From Caldilineales bacterium (GTDB lineage Bacteria; Chloroflexota; Anaerolineae; J102): 41,318 nt of DNA. The stretch covers positions 1-41,318 of the forward strand of contig JAIBAP010000055.1 of NCBI GenBank assembly GCA_019695115.1, given 5' to 3'. This document shows, in pieces, positions 1 through 8,164 of the stretch. The notes beneath the pieces are model-generated. The model saw nothing but the letters and a program-made list of their open reading frames with translations. It searched no databases and was not told the DNA's origin. The position numbers and the translations under genes were made by a program. How positions within the stretch are numbered: position 1 is the stretch's first letter; each line of letters starts with the position of its first letter.

Positions 1-2
1 AT

Positions 3-37
3 TTACTAGTCACCAATTACCAGTTACCAATTACTAG
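3..37. repeat. Heptanucleotide array, TTACCAR family
   Basis: Five adjacent 7-base units (TTACTAG, TCACCAA, TTACCAG, TTACCAA, TTACTAG) fill this stretch downstream of the minus-strand gene that ends at 64. The same family recurs at 21765-21799 and 24367-24425. The period is exactly seven, like the short tandemly repeated repetitive (STRR) sequences known in filamentous cyanobacteria. It is non-coding as far as can be seen. Confidence 0.8.
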
Positions 38-63
38 CTGCCACCTGCCCCCTGCCAACGTTT

Positions 64-1248
64 TCATGATATTACCTGCAATTCTCGCCCAATTTTGGCA
101 AAGGCAGACAGGCCGAAGTCCAGGTCGGCGCGGGTGTGGGCGGCGGTGTTCATCACCCGGATGCGGGCCAGGCCGCGGGGGACGGTGGGGAAGCCGATGC
201 TCATGGCGAAGACGCCTTCCTCGAACAGGCGGCGGCTGAACGCTTTCGCCAGGCCGGCGTCGCCGAGCATGACCGGCAGGATGGGCGTCTGGCTCTGGCC
301 GGTGTCGAAGCCAAGCGCCTGCATCCCCTGGCGCAGATAGGCGGCGTTCTCCCACAGTTGGCGGACGCGGTCTTCGCTTTCTTCCAGCAGATCGACGGCA
401 GCTAGACAGGCGGCGGTGTCGGCGGGGGTGGTGGCCGAAGAGAAGAGCAGCGGGCGGGCCTTCTGGCGGATGTAGTCGATGATCAGCTTCTTGCCGGCAA
501 TGACGCCGCCCACCACGCCGAAGGCCTTAGAAAGGGTGCCGATCTCGAGATCGAACTTGCCGTGCAGCCCGAAATGATCGACGATGCCCCGCCCGCCCCG
601 GCCCAACACCCCTTCGCCGTGGGCGTCATCGACCATCGTCAGCACGCCGTGGCGTTCGGCCGCCTCGTACAGCTGGTCGAGCGGGGCGATGTCGCCATCC
701 ATACTGAAGACGCCGTCGGTGATCAGCAGCCCGCGACGATAGTTGGGCAGGTGCTCGGCCATCTTGGCCTCGGCATCGACGGGGTCGCCGTGCTCGTAGA
801 CGATGATCTTGGCGCCCGAAAACCGGCAGCCGTCGATGATCGAGGCATGGTTGAGCCGGTCGGTGAAGATGACATCCTCCTTGCCCACCAGCGGCGAGAT
901 GGCGGCCTGGTTGGCGTTGAAGCCGCTCTGGACGAAGAGGGCGTCTTCGACGCCTTTGAAGGCGGCCAGACGCTGCTCAAGCTCGCGGTGAAGGCTGGTG
1001 GTGCCGGCGATGGTGCGCACCGCTGCCGGGCCGACGCCCCAGCGCGCCACCGCCTCCTGCGCGGCCTGTTTGAGCCGCGGGTGATTGGCCAGGCCCAGGT
1101 AATTGTTGGTGCAGAAGTTGAGGACGCGCTGGCCATCCACTACCATCCAGGCATCGGCGGCCGTCTGGACGGTGCGGATGGTGATCAGCAGGTTGGCCTC
1201 GGCCAGGGCGGCGAGTTCGGCGCCGAGAAAGGCGTATTTGTCAGTCAT
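64..1248 (-). CDS. kbl: Glycine C-acetyltransferase (2-amino-3-ketobutyrate CoA ligase)
   Basis: This cytoplasmic PLP enzyme of the alpha-oxoamine synthase family is expected to cleave 2-amino-3-ketobutyrate with CoA to glycine and acetyl-CoA, in threonine breakdown. The protein is about 394 residues, the usual length for KBL. Visible motifs are FCTNNYLGL near the N-terminus, the DDAHGEG cofactor motif, and TLSKAFG with the Schiff-base lysine at about residue 241. The start at 1248 is preferred over an ATG at 1311 because GTAGGAGC lies just upstream and the extra N-terminal residues are not family-like. Related enzymes (8-amino-7-oxononanoate synthase, serine palmitoyltransferase) share the fold; overall similarity favours KBL. 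No threonine dehydrogenase gene is present in the window. Confidence 0.88.
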   Translation of the reverse strand: MTDKYAFLGAELAALAEANLLITIRTVQTAADAWMVVDGQRVLNFCTNNYLGLANHPRLKQAAQEAVARWGVGPAAVRTIAGTTSLHRELEQRLAAFKGVEDALFVQSGFNANQAAISPLVGKEDVIFTDRLNHASIIDGCRFSGAKIIVYEHGDPVDAEAKMAEHLPNYRRGLLITDGVFSMDGDIAPLDQLYEAAERHGVLTMVDDAHGEGVLGRGGRGIVDHFGLHGKFDLEIGTLSKAFGVVGGVIAGKKLIIDYIRQKARPLLFSSATTPADTAACLAAVDLLEESEDRVRQLWENAAYLRQGMQALGFDTGQSQTPILPVMLGDAGLAKAFSRRLFEEGVFAMSIGFPTVPRGLARIRVMNTAAHTRADLDFGLSAFAKIGRELQVIS

Positions 1249-1311
1249 GTTGCTCCTACCTTTGCTTGCGAAGTGGCTGGAGGTTCGAACAATCGGCCGA
1301 ATCTGGCGCAA

Positions 1312-1320
1312 AGTATAGCA
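1312..1320 (-). promoter_or_regulatory. Extended -10 element for kbl
   Basis: On the minus strand this reads TGC followed by TATACT, an extended -10 box about 64 bases upstream of the kbl start. No convincing -35 hexamer is seen at 16-18 bases, so this is a weak-to-moderate prediction. Confidence 0.4.
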
Positions 1321-1416
1321 GACGCGTCGCCGGCAAGGTGAGGAAGGGAGGGGCGGATCGAAGTGATGGCGGCGGGTAGGATGGTGCTCCGCCCCCTGAC
1401 CGGCCTGACCGCGCCG

Positions 1417-4400
1417 CTATCCGGTTGCTGCTGTGCGCAGAAACGGCAGGTAGAGAAGCCGGCGGCCCTCGCCGGGGTTGGCCGGGTCGACGCCGTTCTC
1501 GGCCTCCCAGCCATCGCTGGCGCCGTCGTGGTCGCTGTCGGGGTCGAGGGGGTCGGTTTTCAGCGCCAGTTCGCCGGCATTGTCCACACCATCGCCGTCG
1601 GGGTCGCCGGCGGCGCCGTTGTCGCCGCTGGCGTCGCCGTCGTCGAAGCCGTAGTGCATCTCCCAATAGGCCGGGAGACCGTCGCCATCCTCGTCGCCGC
1701 TTAGCCCTAACCGGTAGCTGACGGTGAAGACAAGCCGCTCCCAAACCAGTGTCTCACCCGCGACCAGGTCAGCGGGGGCAGAGGCAAGCGAACTGGCAAC
1801 GGGCAGGCTGCGGCGCTGCACCGGGTTGATCCGCAGGCGCACGGCCTGATCGGTCCCGCCCTGAACTTCCACCGAGCTGGCCGGGAAAAAATCGACGCTG
1901 GCCCAGCGCGGGCGAAAGCTGACATCGTGGTTGCCCAGGGCCGGGACGGGAATGGGGCCGGGCAACAAGCGCGCCTGGCTCTGGGCGCCGTCGATCTCGA
2001 CTGATAGCACCTGGCTGCCTTCGGGCAGCAACGGCGCCAGGCTGAAGATGGGGCGCAACGGCTGGTTGAGTCCGCCCGCCGTCGGCATCCCGGCCACGCC
2101 GCTGGCCTGCAACGAATCGGCCAGGGGCGGCAGGCGCAGTTCGTAGCGGATGCGCAGGGTGCGCTGGCTCTGTTCGAGCACGGTTTCATCCCACCAGAAC
2201 TCGCCCGGAAGCGGCCGCAGGATGGCGTTGGGGGGCAGGAAGGGGCGTCGCCAGCGATAGGTGGGGAAACCGTAGAAAGTGGTGGTGGCCAGGACGCGGC
2301 GGTGGCCGCCATCGTTCAGCGCGCCTGGCCCGGCCGCAGCCAGATAATCGTCCACCGCCGCCAGCCAGGCCCGGCCGGCCGTGCGGTAGCCCCCGTGCAG
2401 CAACTGCCGGATGAAGAGGGCGGCGAGTTGTTCGGAATAGAGCGCATAGGCGGGGTCGTCGCTGTCTTCGCTGAGGCTGACCCAGGTGTAGCCGGTGGCG
2501 GCCAGATAGACGCCCACCCGCCGCGCGGCGAAGGCTTCGGGAAAGTCGGCGAAGGTCGGGTCGGCGGTAGGGGCGTGGTAGAGTTGATTGCCGAAGTTGA
2601 CGCCGTTGTGACAGCCGGCGGCCACCACGACGGCGTTCGGCAAGTCGCCCAGATCGCTCACATCGCCCTGAGTGGCGCTGGCGCCCGACCGGAAGCCCTG
2701 GTCCCACTTGCGGGTGGTGATCCAGTTGTAGTCGCCATGCCCGGCCAGAAAGAGGATGTTGGGGCTGGCGGTCATGGCGGGGGGCAGCTGGGCCGAGGTA
2801 AAACCGGGCTGGATGAGGGCGGCGTCGGCGCCTGGCCCCATCGCTTCGGCTGCGGCCCGCGCCCCATCCATGAAGTCGCTCGACCCTGCCGCCAGACGGC
2901 CGGCGTCGGCAAGATAGGCCTCGGCCTCGAGATAGGTGGCGATGAGTGCGCCGATCTGGGCCGGCGTCTCGACCAGGCGGCCGACAGCCAGCTCTGGGCG
3001 CAGCACGCCCTCGTTGCCCCAGCCATCAGCGACAGTGCTGAGGTCGGCATAGGGGGCGTCGGTCAGGTAGTGGCCGGCCGAGCCGGCGCGGTAGAGATCG
3101 AAGAGATAGCCGCTGTTCTGGGGCAGGGGCCAGCTGTCTTCGTCGTAGTTGTCGGCAGGGCGGGCCTGCATGGGCAGGACCTCGTGCCCGCCGACCAGGA
3201 TCAGGTTCTTCAGGTTGGGATAGGTCTGCTGGCGGAGGCTCTCGATCCAGCCGTCGATCGCTGCCACCGCCGCATTGGTGCGTCCGACCTCGCCTTCATG
3301 CCCCGCCCAGGCGTCGAAGCTCGCTCGCACAGCAGCCGGGGCCAGCCCCACGTCTCGGTGGATGGCGATCATGTTGGTTGCGACCGGCGAGCTTTGGACA
3401 AGGGCGCCTACCTGGCCGATCATGGCCTGCACCTGGCTGGCTTCGTAGCCGATGTCGGTCATGCGTTCGCAGGCCGTGAGCACCAGGGTGTCCACAGCCG
3501 CCGGGTCGGGCAGGGGCAGGGGGCGATGGAGATAGTCGATCAGGTTGAGGAAGGCAGCGCGGCCGTCGCCGGTCAGGCGGTCGGGGCCGAGCGCGAAACC
3601 CCAAAGGGCGAGACGGTCGCCCTCGCGCAGCACCGGCCAAAAGGCGGGCGCGTCCGGCACAGAGGCCAGCGGCCGGAGTTGGGCCGGTGGGTTGGCGATG
3701 GGGACGACGACCGCCGAGCCAGGCTGGTCGTAGAGGGTGGTCTGGCCTTCGGAGTCGGCGACGAGGGGGCGAGGGATGCCAAGATCGGGCTGAGCACACG
3801 AGGTGCGGATGGCCGAGGCGGTGGTGTGAGCGCCGGCGGGCCAGCCGATCAGCGCCCCGGCCCGGCCCAAAAAGGCGTAGCCCCCTTCGCCCAGCCCCAG
3901 GACGCGGGTATCGGCGGCCAGGATGCGCTCGACCAGTTGCGGGTTGCCCCAGTCGTTGGCCGAACCGGTGTCGGGGCCGATGAGGAGCAGGCTGTAGGCG
4001 GCAAGGTCCGCCTCGCCGGCCTCGTCCAGGCTGAGATAGCTGGCGTCGAAGCCTTGTGCCACCAGCCAGCGCAGCCAGGTCGCGGCCAGGTCGGCGTCAT
4101 GGTCGTAGAGATAGGCCAGACGCCGGGCCGGCCGCCAACGCTCGAAGGTGAGGTCGTCGATGGTTTCACCGTTGGCGCTTTCGCCGTAGTCCAGGGCCAC
4201 GGCGGCGATGTCGTTGGCGGTGGAGTAGAGGCCGAAGAAGGCCGTCGATGCGGTGGGAGTGGCGCGGGTGAGGACGCCGATGACATCGCCGGTGGCAGTG
4301 TAGGCGCGCAGGGTGGCCATCGCCCCCTGGCCGTTGCCCATCTCCAAGCCGACCCTGCCCACCGGGGGGTCGAAGCGCAAGACCAGGGGCTGGCCGGCGC

Positions 4401-4710
4401 TGCTGGGGCCCGAGGCCGGCCGGTTGGCCAGGGCGTGGGAGGCTGAAGATGCGCCTGGCCCGGTCGCGATGACCACAGCCGAGCTTTCGGGCGGGTCATC
4501 GATGCGCAGGCCAAGGGCGGCGTACTGGCTGCTGATGTGGCTGCCGGGCGCCTGTTCGTCGAAACCAAGCCGCACGGCATAGGGGCTGAAGACGGCAGGA
4601 TCGCCGATCTCGCCGAAGCTGCCGGGAGCGGCCAGGCTGACGCTGCCGACCAGAAGCAGGAGCGCCAGAAGCGGCGGCAGGGTGAGAGCGATGAAACGCA
4701 CACGGGGCAT
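1417..4710 (-). CDS. Secreted gingipain-like C25 family cysteine peptidase with calcium-binding repeats
   Basis: This 1,097-residue exported protein starts with a signal peptide (about residues 1-28: MPRV, then a long Leu-rich core ending near SLAAP). The middle matches the caspase-like fold of peptidase family C25. The putative catalytic His658 sits in LAGHGDYNW and Cys700 in AAGCHNG. The C-terminus has thrombospondin type 3/EF-hand-like Asp-rich repeats (DGDG, DPDGDGVD, DSDHDG; about residues 1010-1075), then a short hydrophobic motif LLYLPFLR close to the end. A related YLPLLMR motif is found in the giant protein at 12690-20120. The start has GAGGAAAAG upstream and its own promoter. It probably acts as an extracellular protease; substrate unknown. 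Confidence 0.8.
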   Translation of the reverse strand: MPRVRFIALTLPPLLALLLLVGSVSLAAPGSFGEIGDPAVFSPYAVRLGFDEQAPGSHISSQYAALGLRIDDPPESSAVVIATGPGASSASHALANRPASGPSSAGQPLVLRFDPPVGRVGLEMGNGQGAMATLRAYTATGDVIGVLTRATPTASTAFFGLYSTANDIAAVALDYGESANGETIDDLTFERWRPARRLAYLYDHDADLAATWLRWLVAQGFDASYLSLDEAGEADLAAYSLLLIGPDTGSANDWGNPQLVERILAADTRVLGLGEGGYAFLGRAGALIGWPAGAHTTASAIRTSCAQPDLGIPRPLVADSEGQTTLYDQPGSAVVVPIANPPAQLRPLASVPDAPAFWPVLREGDRLALWGFALGPDRLTGDGRAAFLNLIDYLHRPLPLPDPAAVDTLVLTACERMTDIGYEASQVQAMIGQVGALVQSSPVATNMIAIHRDVGLAPAAVRASFDAWAGHEGEVGRTNAAVAAIDGWIESLRQQTYPNLKNLILVGGHEVLPMQARPADNYDEDSWPLPQNSGYLFDLYRAGSAGHYLTDAPYADLSTVADGWGNEGVLRPELAVGRLVETPAQIGALIATYLEAEAYLADAGRLAAGSSDFMDGARAAAEAMGPGADAALIQPGFTSAQLPPAMTASPNILFLAGHGDYNWITTRKWDQGFRSGASATQGDVSDLGDLPNAVVVAAGCHNGVNFGNQLYHAPTADPTFADFPEAFAARRVGVYLAATGYTWVSLSEDSDDPAYALYSEQLAALFIRQLLHGGYRTAGRAWLAAVDDYLAAAGPGALNDGGHRRVLATTTFYGFPTYRWRRPFLPPNAILRPLPGEFWWDETVLEQSQRTLRIRYELRLPPLADSLQASGVAGMPTAGGLNQPLRPIFSLAPLLPEGSQVLSVEIDGAQSQARLLPGPIPVPALGNHDVSFRPRWASVDFFPASSVEVQGGTDQAVRLRINPVQRRSLPVASSLASAPADLVAGETLVWERLVFTVSYRLGLSGDEDGDGLPAYWEMHYGFDDGDASGDNGAAGDPDGDGVDNAGELALKTDPLDPDSDHDGASDGWEAENGVDPANPGEGRRLLYLPFLRTAATG

Positions 4711-4758
4711 GGTAGCTTTTCCTCGATGACCTGAACCCGCCCTGCGGTGGGTGAAGCG

Positions 4759-4787
4759 ATTGTAGCACCGGCCCCCACTGCCGCCAA
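4759..4787 (-). promoter_or_regulatory. Sigma-70-type promoter of the C25 peptidase gene
   Basis: On the minus strand TTGGCG (4787-4782) and TACAAT (4764-4759) are separated by 17 bases, with TGC just before the -10 box. The start codon is about 50 bases downstream. Confidence 0.6.
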
Positions 4788-4860
4788 TTGCCAGGATGCA
4801 CGAATACCGGCAGGTCGTCAGCTACCGATTCGGGCAGAGCACCCCCGCCTGCAAGTCCGT

Positions 4861-4889
4861 TTGCGCTACGAAGAAACCACGGCTAGAAT
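4861..4889 (+). promoter_or_regulatory. Promoter of the isoprenoid enzyme/peptide unit
   Basis: TTGCGC (4861-4866) and TAGAAT (4884-4889) are spaced by 17 bases. The predicted transcript starts near 4896, which lies inside the longest open frame of the next gene. This argues that translation begins downstream, at about 4949, rather than at 4796. Confidence 0.55.
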
Positions 4890-4948
4890 GCTGGTCGCGG
4901 GTCAGTTCGCAGCGATCCGCACCACCACCCCTGCCAAAAGGATGCCAT

Positions 4949-5893
4949 TTGCAGGTCGAACTGCTTTCGTCTCGTGAAGAAGCGGCCATCCGGGGAGCGT
5001 TTCGACAGACGCTGGTTCGCAGCGCGCCGTCCTTGGCCGAGCAAGGCGACCGGCTGCTCGACCGCCTCCCTCCCCAACGCTGGCTGTTGGAGTGGGGCCT
5101 GCCGTTGTGGCTGGGTGAGAGCTTCGGCCTGAACGAGGAGGTCGCCCTCACCCTGGCAGTGTGCAATCTCCTCGGCCTGGCCTATGTTCGGGTCCAGGAT
5201 GATCTGACCGACGGCGAAATCGAGGCCGCCGACCGCCCCCAGGCGATGGCGCTGGCCACGGTTGCCTTTCAAGCGGCCATCCTGTCCTTCGCCCGCTTGT
5301 TCGGCGGCGACGAACGCTTTTGGACGGCGCTCGAACAGCGGCTGGGGCAATGGGCGCAAGCCCTGCCTGCCCCGCCCGACCTGGCTCCCGGCTTCAGCGC
5401 CCACCCCCACCGCCCCTCGCTGCGCCGGCTCGCTCATGCCGGCGCGCCGGCCCACATCGGCCTCGTCGCTGCCTGTCTGTTGGGTCGGCGCGATGATCTA
5501 CTGCCCCAGCTGAGCGCCGCCCTGGATGACTGGCTGCTGGCAAGTGTGCTCTTGGACCACGCCCGCGACTGGATGCCCGACCTGGACGCCGGTCGCTACA
5601 ACGCTTTCGTTGCCCACAGCACATCGCTGGCCCAGGCGCCCGCCCACCACCAGGCCATCCGCCGCCAGATGCAGGAGATGATTCTCCTGGGCGATGGCGG
5701 CCGACCCTATTTCGATCTCGTCCTGCGGCTGCTGCACGAGGCTCAGGCCGCCGCCCGCCCGGCCGGGTGCGCCCGACTGAACGCCTACCTGGATTGGTTT
5801 GTCGCTCAGACGACTACCGAACTAAACAACCATCGCCAACAGACCGCCGACCAGCTCCATCGCGCTACGAAGCTGCTGTTTGGCAACATCTGA
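4949..5893 (+). CDS. ComQ-like class 1 isoprenoid (polyprenyl) enzyme
   Basis: An all-alpha protein of about 314 residues that resembles trans-isoprenyl diphosphate synthases, and ComQ in particular in size and context. The first Asp-rich motif is DDLTD (residues 84-88). The second is D-H-A-R-D-W-M-P-D-L-D (from about residue 203), followed by GRYN; together these would bind Mg and an allylic diphosphate. The frame is open from 4796, but the promoter at 4861-4889 and the AAAAGG upstream of a TTG codon at 4949 favour the TTG start. The next gene, 84 bases on, encodes a small peptide ending in Trp, so a role in isoprenylating that peptide is inferred. Alternatives are a terpene synthase or an ordinary prenyl diphosphate synthase. 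Family placement is fairly sure; substrate is not. Confidence 0.72.
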   Translation: MQVELLSSREEAAIRGAFRQTLVRSAPSLAEQGDRLLDRLPPQRWLLEWGLPLWLGESFGLNEEVALTLAVCNLLGLAYVRVQDDLTDGEIEAADRPQAMALATVAFQAAILSFARLFGGDERFWTALEQRLGQWAQALPAPPDLAPGFSAHPHRPSLRRLAHAGAPAHIGLVAACLLGRRDDLLPQLSAALDDWLLASVLLDHARDWMPDLDAGRYNAFVAHSTSLAQAPAHHQAIRRQMQEMILLGDGGRPYFDLVLRLLHEAQAAARPAGCARLNAYLDWFVAQTTTELNNHRQQTADQLHRATKLLFGNI

Positions 5894-5905
5894 TGCGCGT
5901 ATCTT

Positions 5906-5928
5906 GCGGGGTCCTTTTCTGGCCCCGC
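5906..5928 (+). other. Small hairpin in the enzyme-peptide gap
   Basis: GCGGGG-T-CC pairs with GG-CCCCGC around a TTTTCT loop, with one bulged T. No U-run follows. It lies between the enzyme gene and the peptide gene and could act as an attenuator or mRNA-processing site that raises peptide over enzyme output. This is inference. Confidence 0.35.
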
Positions 5929-5977
5929 CATCACATCACCCTCCTTCCTCTCATTCACCTACAAGGAGATCTAGAAA

Positions 5978-6208
5978 ATGGCAAGCGAAAGCGAACGCGA
6001 ACGACTGGCCGGACACGCCCTGATGAGCGACGAGAGTTTCCGGAGATGGCTGCTCGATGACCCCATAGCTGCGGCCAAGAGCCTCGGCATCGAGCTATCG
6101 ACGGCCGAAGCCAGGGCGATTCAGTCGGCGGACAAAGGTATGCTAGAGGAGGCGGCCGACCTTGTCTACAAACTGGCGGCCGGGCCTCGCATGATGGGCG
6201 GCTGGTAG
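5978..6208 (+). CDS. Small RiPP-like precursor peptide ending in Gly-Gly-Trp
   Basis: A 76-residue peptide with an excellent ribosome binding site (AAGGAG, 5965-5970). Its N-terminal two-thirds look like a helical leader. The segment DESFRRWLLDDPIAAAKSLG (about residues 18-37), followed by IELSTAEARAIQ, resembles the leader type seen in Franean1_4349-like and other RiPP precursors (F-R-x-x-L-x-x-D-P-x-x-A). The last residues are AGPRMMGGW, with Trp76 at the very C-terminus. ComX of Bacillus is isoprenylated on a Trp close to its C-terminus by ComQ. The neighbour here is ComQ-like, so Trp76 is the obvious candidate target. No protease, transporter or histidine kinase is adjacent. The coding call is strong; modification is inferred. 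Confidence 0.75.
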   Translation: MASESERERLAGHALMSDESFRRWLLDDPIAAAKSLGIELSTAEARAIQSADKGMLEEAADLVYKLAAGPRMMGGW

Positions 6209-6216
6209 CCGACCAG

Positions 6217-6258
6217 TGAGGCGTGGGCGGCTGGCGCCAACCGCCCACGCCTCATTTT
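6217..6258. terminator. Strong intrinsic terminator, probably bidirectional
   Basis: A perfect 14-bp stem (6217-6230 with 6241-6254) encloses a 10-base loop and is followed by TTTT on the plus strand. It ends the enzyme/peptide unit. The convergent minus-strand membrane-protein gene stops inside it at 6252. Confidence 0.85.
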
Positions 6259-7373
6259 ACAACGAGCGGCACCACATAACGCTGGATGATCTCGGTCAGA
6301 ACGATATAGATCAGCGGGCTGGTGGCAGCCGCCAACGCGCGTATCAGCGCGCCCAAATCACGGAACGGCCAGTTTGGCGCTTTGAGGATGTGCGTTCGCA
6401 GCAACGCCAGCTTCTCGGTGCGGGCGGCCAGGTTGTCCAGCGCCTCACTGCTGAGGTAGCTCTCGTCCATGAGGGCGGCGTGCACCTCGCCAAGCTGGCT
6501 GTTGATCTTTTGGCCGGCGCCATCCTTGACCTGCACCATCTGGACGTGAACGCCCCAGAGCGGCAGGATGAGGGTGAGCACGCTGGCGACGAGGGTGAGG
6601 GCAAGGACGAGGAAGCCGACGTGGGTGGGCGGGCCGAGGGTGAGAATAGGAATGAGGATGACGCCGGCCAGGGTGGCGCTGTGCCACAGGCTCAGACGGC
6701 CAAACTCAAGCACGTTGGTGGCATCGAGGACGTTGAGGGCAAGCGACCGGCTCGAGAGCCGACGCAAACCGATGGCATGAGACAGGGCGTCGTACGAGAG
6801 ACTGAGGCCGATCCAGCCAAAGAAGGTGTAGCTGGCGATGATGGCTGCGGCCAAGAAGGCATTGTCTCGGGGCAGAAAGACATCGTCGTAGGCCGGCATG
6901 GGGATGTCCAGGAGGACGAACACGACCAGGACAATGGCAAGCGTAGCGGTCGCCAGGCCCAGGTAGGTATGGCGGCCGGTGCGCAGCATGCGCTGAGCGA
7001 TAAGGTGGTAATCGGCGTTGCTGATCTGGACGCTGGGGCGGAGGCTGCGCAGGGCCTGGAGGGTGCGCCGTCGCAACAAGCGCCAAACCACCATCATGTA
7101 GACGGTGAGCACCGGCAGGAGGAGCCAGGCGGGCAGCAGGCTGAACGTGGTGTTGGTCGTCTCGATCCGCGTCTGCGCTTTCTCCCACAACTGTTCGGCC
7201 ACGATCAAGATGGTGATCGAGGCCAGGCCGAATCCAAACGGCAGCGGCATCCGTTCCAGGGGGGTGCGCGCCCACTCCGGCCACAGCTCGGACTGCCACT
7301 GCTCCCCAGCAGGCGCGGGCGAGCGGGCGTCGTCATCGGCGCTGGGGGGTGGGCTGTGGTCGTGTTCGCTCAT
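6252..7373 (-). CDS. Polytopic membrane protein of unknown function
   Basis: The protein has about 373 residues, with a polar N-terminus (MSEHDHSPPPSADD) and about seven hydrophobic segments. Examples are FGLASITILIVAEQLW, LLPVLTVYMMVVW, ATLAIVLVVFVLLDI, FLAAAIIASYTFFGW, LAGVILIPILTLG and LTLVASVLTLILPLW. A soluble helical stretch (about residues 290-340) follows, then a last hydrophobic segment near the C-terminus. I do not recognise the family. Start 7373 is chosen because residues encoded further upstream look non-coding. It converges on the peptide unit and shares its terminator. No kinase, GGDEF or transporter ATPase motif is visible, so a link to the peptide system is not supported beyond proximity. 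Confidence 0.7.
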   Translation of the reverse strand: MSEHDHSPPPSADDDARSPAPAGEQWQSELWPEWARTPLERMPLPFGFGLASITILIVAEQLWEKAQTRIETTNTTFSLLPAWLLLPVLTVYMMVVWRLLRRRTLQALRSLRPSVQISNADYHLIAQRMLRTGRHTYLGLATATLAIVLVVFVLLDIPMPAYDDVFLPRDNAFLAAAIIASYTFFGWIGLSLSYDALSHAIGLRRLSSRSLALNVLDATNVLEFGRLSLWHSATLAGVILIPILTLGPPTHVGFLVLALTLVASVLTLILPLWGVHVQMVQVKDGAGQKINSQLGEVHAALMDESYLSSEALDNLAARTEKLALLRTHILKAPNWPFRDLGALIRALAAATSPLIYIVLTEIIQRYVVPLVVK

Positions 7374-7475
7374 GGCTAGGGTGGAGATCGGCGCCGGGCT
7401 GGAAACCCACTTGGCTGAGGGAAAGGCGCGTGTCTGCACAGCACCCTGACATTCTAACACGAATCCAGGACGGTA

Positions 7476-7484
7476 TGCTACACT
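7476..7484 (+). promoter_or_regulatory. Extended -10 element upstream of hpt
   Basis: TGC followed by TACACT, about 52 bases before the hpt start codon. A clear -35 hexamer is not seen. Confidence 0.35.
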
Positions 7485-7536
7485 CCGCCTGCCGTCCCGT
7501 TTCCGTTCTTTTATCGCCTTCTACGGATGCCCGATC

Positions 7537-8079
7537 ATGCACAACGATATTGCCGAAATCCTCATCACCGAGAAGCAATTGGCCGTGCGCGTAAGCGCCC
7601 TTGCAGCCGAGATTTCCGCCGCCTATGCCGACCAACAGCCGGTGCTGGTGGCGGTGCTGAAGGGCAGTGTGGTGTTCATGGCTGACTTGATCCGCTCGTT
7701 GACGGTGCCGCACGCCATCGACTTCATGGCCACCTCCAGCTATGGCGCCGCCACCGAATCGACGGGCGTGGTGCGCATCCTCAAGGACCTGGACGAGCCA
7801 ATCGAAGATCAACACGTCCTGATCGTGGAGGACATCATCGATAGCGGCAACACGCTGTACTATCTGCGGAGTTTGCTGCTGGCCCGCAGCCCGGCCAGCC
7901 TGCGCATTGTCACCTTGCTCAGCAAGCCCAGCCGCCGGCTGGTGGATGTGCCCATCGACTGGGTCGGTTTCGAAATCCCCGATAAATTCGTCGTCGGCTA
8001 TGGTCTGGACTATGCCGAGCGCTATCGCAACCTGCCCTACATCGCCGTGCTCAAGCCCGAAGCCTACGGCGGGGGGTGA
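7537..8079 (+). CDS. hpt: Hypoxanthine phosphoribosyltransferase
   Basis: A type I phosphoribosyltransferase of 180 residues, the normal length for Hpt. It would convert hypoxanthine or guanine plus PRPP to IMP or GMP in purine salvage in the cytoplasm. The PRPP-binding motif VLIVEDIIDSGNTL is exact. Other family segments are VAVLKGSVVFMADL near the N-terminus, DFMATSSYG, and DWVGFEIPDKFVVGYGLDY near the C-terminus. The ribosome binding site is weak. It stands alone between the membrane protein (opposite strand) and a degraded gene region. A palindromic repeat begins 8 bases after its stop codon. Confidence 0.93.
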   Translation: MHNDIAEILITEKQLAVRVSALAAEISAAYADQQPVLVAVLKGSVVFMADLIRSLTVPHAIDFMATSSYGAATESTGVVRILKDLDEPIEDQHVLIVEDIIDSGNTLYYLRSLLLARSPASLRIVTLLSKPSRRLVDVPIDWVGFEIPDKFVVGYGLDYAERYRNLPYIAVLKPEAYGGG

Positions 8080-8086
8080 GAATTGC

Positions 8087-8119
8087 AGGTGCGACGCACT
8101 TTGGAAGTGCATCGCACCT
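8087..8119. repeat. 15-bp palindromic repeat, copy 1
   Basis: AGGTGCGACGCACTT, a 3-base loop (TGG), then AAGTGCATCGCACCT, which pairs with one mismatch. An almost identical element lies at 36447-36479. Both follow the 3' end of a gene and lack a U-run. This looks like a dispersed REP-type element. Confidence 0.75.
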
Positions 8120-8120
8120 G

Positions 8121-8162
8121 ATGATTTCATTGCCAGTGAAATCATTTGGCTGTATGATTTCA
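8121..8162 (+). promoter_or_regulatory. Promoter with an overlapping inverted repeat before the ATPase relic
   Basis: TTGCCA (8130-8135) and TATGAT (8153-8158) are spaced by 17 bases, placing transcription start at about the ATG at 8165 (leaderless). ATGATTTCA (8121-8129) and TGAAATCAT (8137-8145) form a 9-bp inverted repeat across the -35 box. A third half-site ATGATTTCA (8154-8162) covers the -10 box. This is a plausible operator, still present although the gene is broken. Confidence 0.6.
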
Positions 8163-8164
8163 GT

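Noticed and set aside
2302-4446. Long plus-strand frame (714 codons) opposite the C25 peptidase
   Set aside because: It is low-complexity Gly/Ala/Val/Gln sequence from the antisense of a GC-rich gene, with no domain or ribosome binding site; the minus-strand gene has a signal peptide and catalytic motifs.
4796-4948. Upstream extension of the ComQ-like gene to ATG 4796
   Set aside because: A 17-base-spaced promoter lies inside it, the extra residues are not family-like, and a TTG at 4949 has an upstream AAAAGG.
6252-7373. The adjacent polytopic membrane protein as a ComP-like receptor
   Set aside because: No histidine kinase or other signalling domain is visible, and it is convergent rather than co-transcribed.
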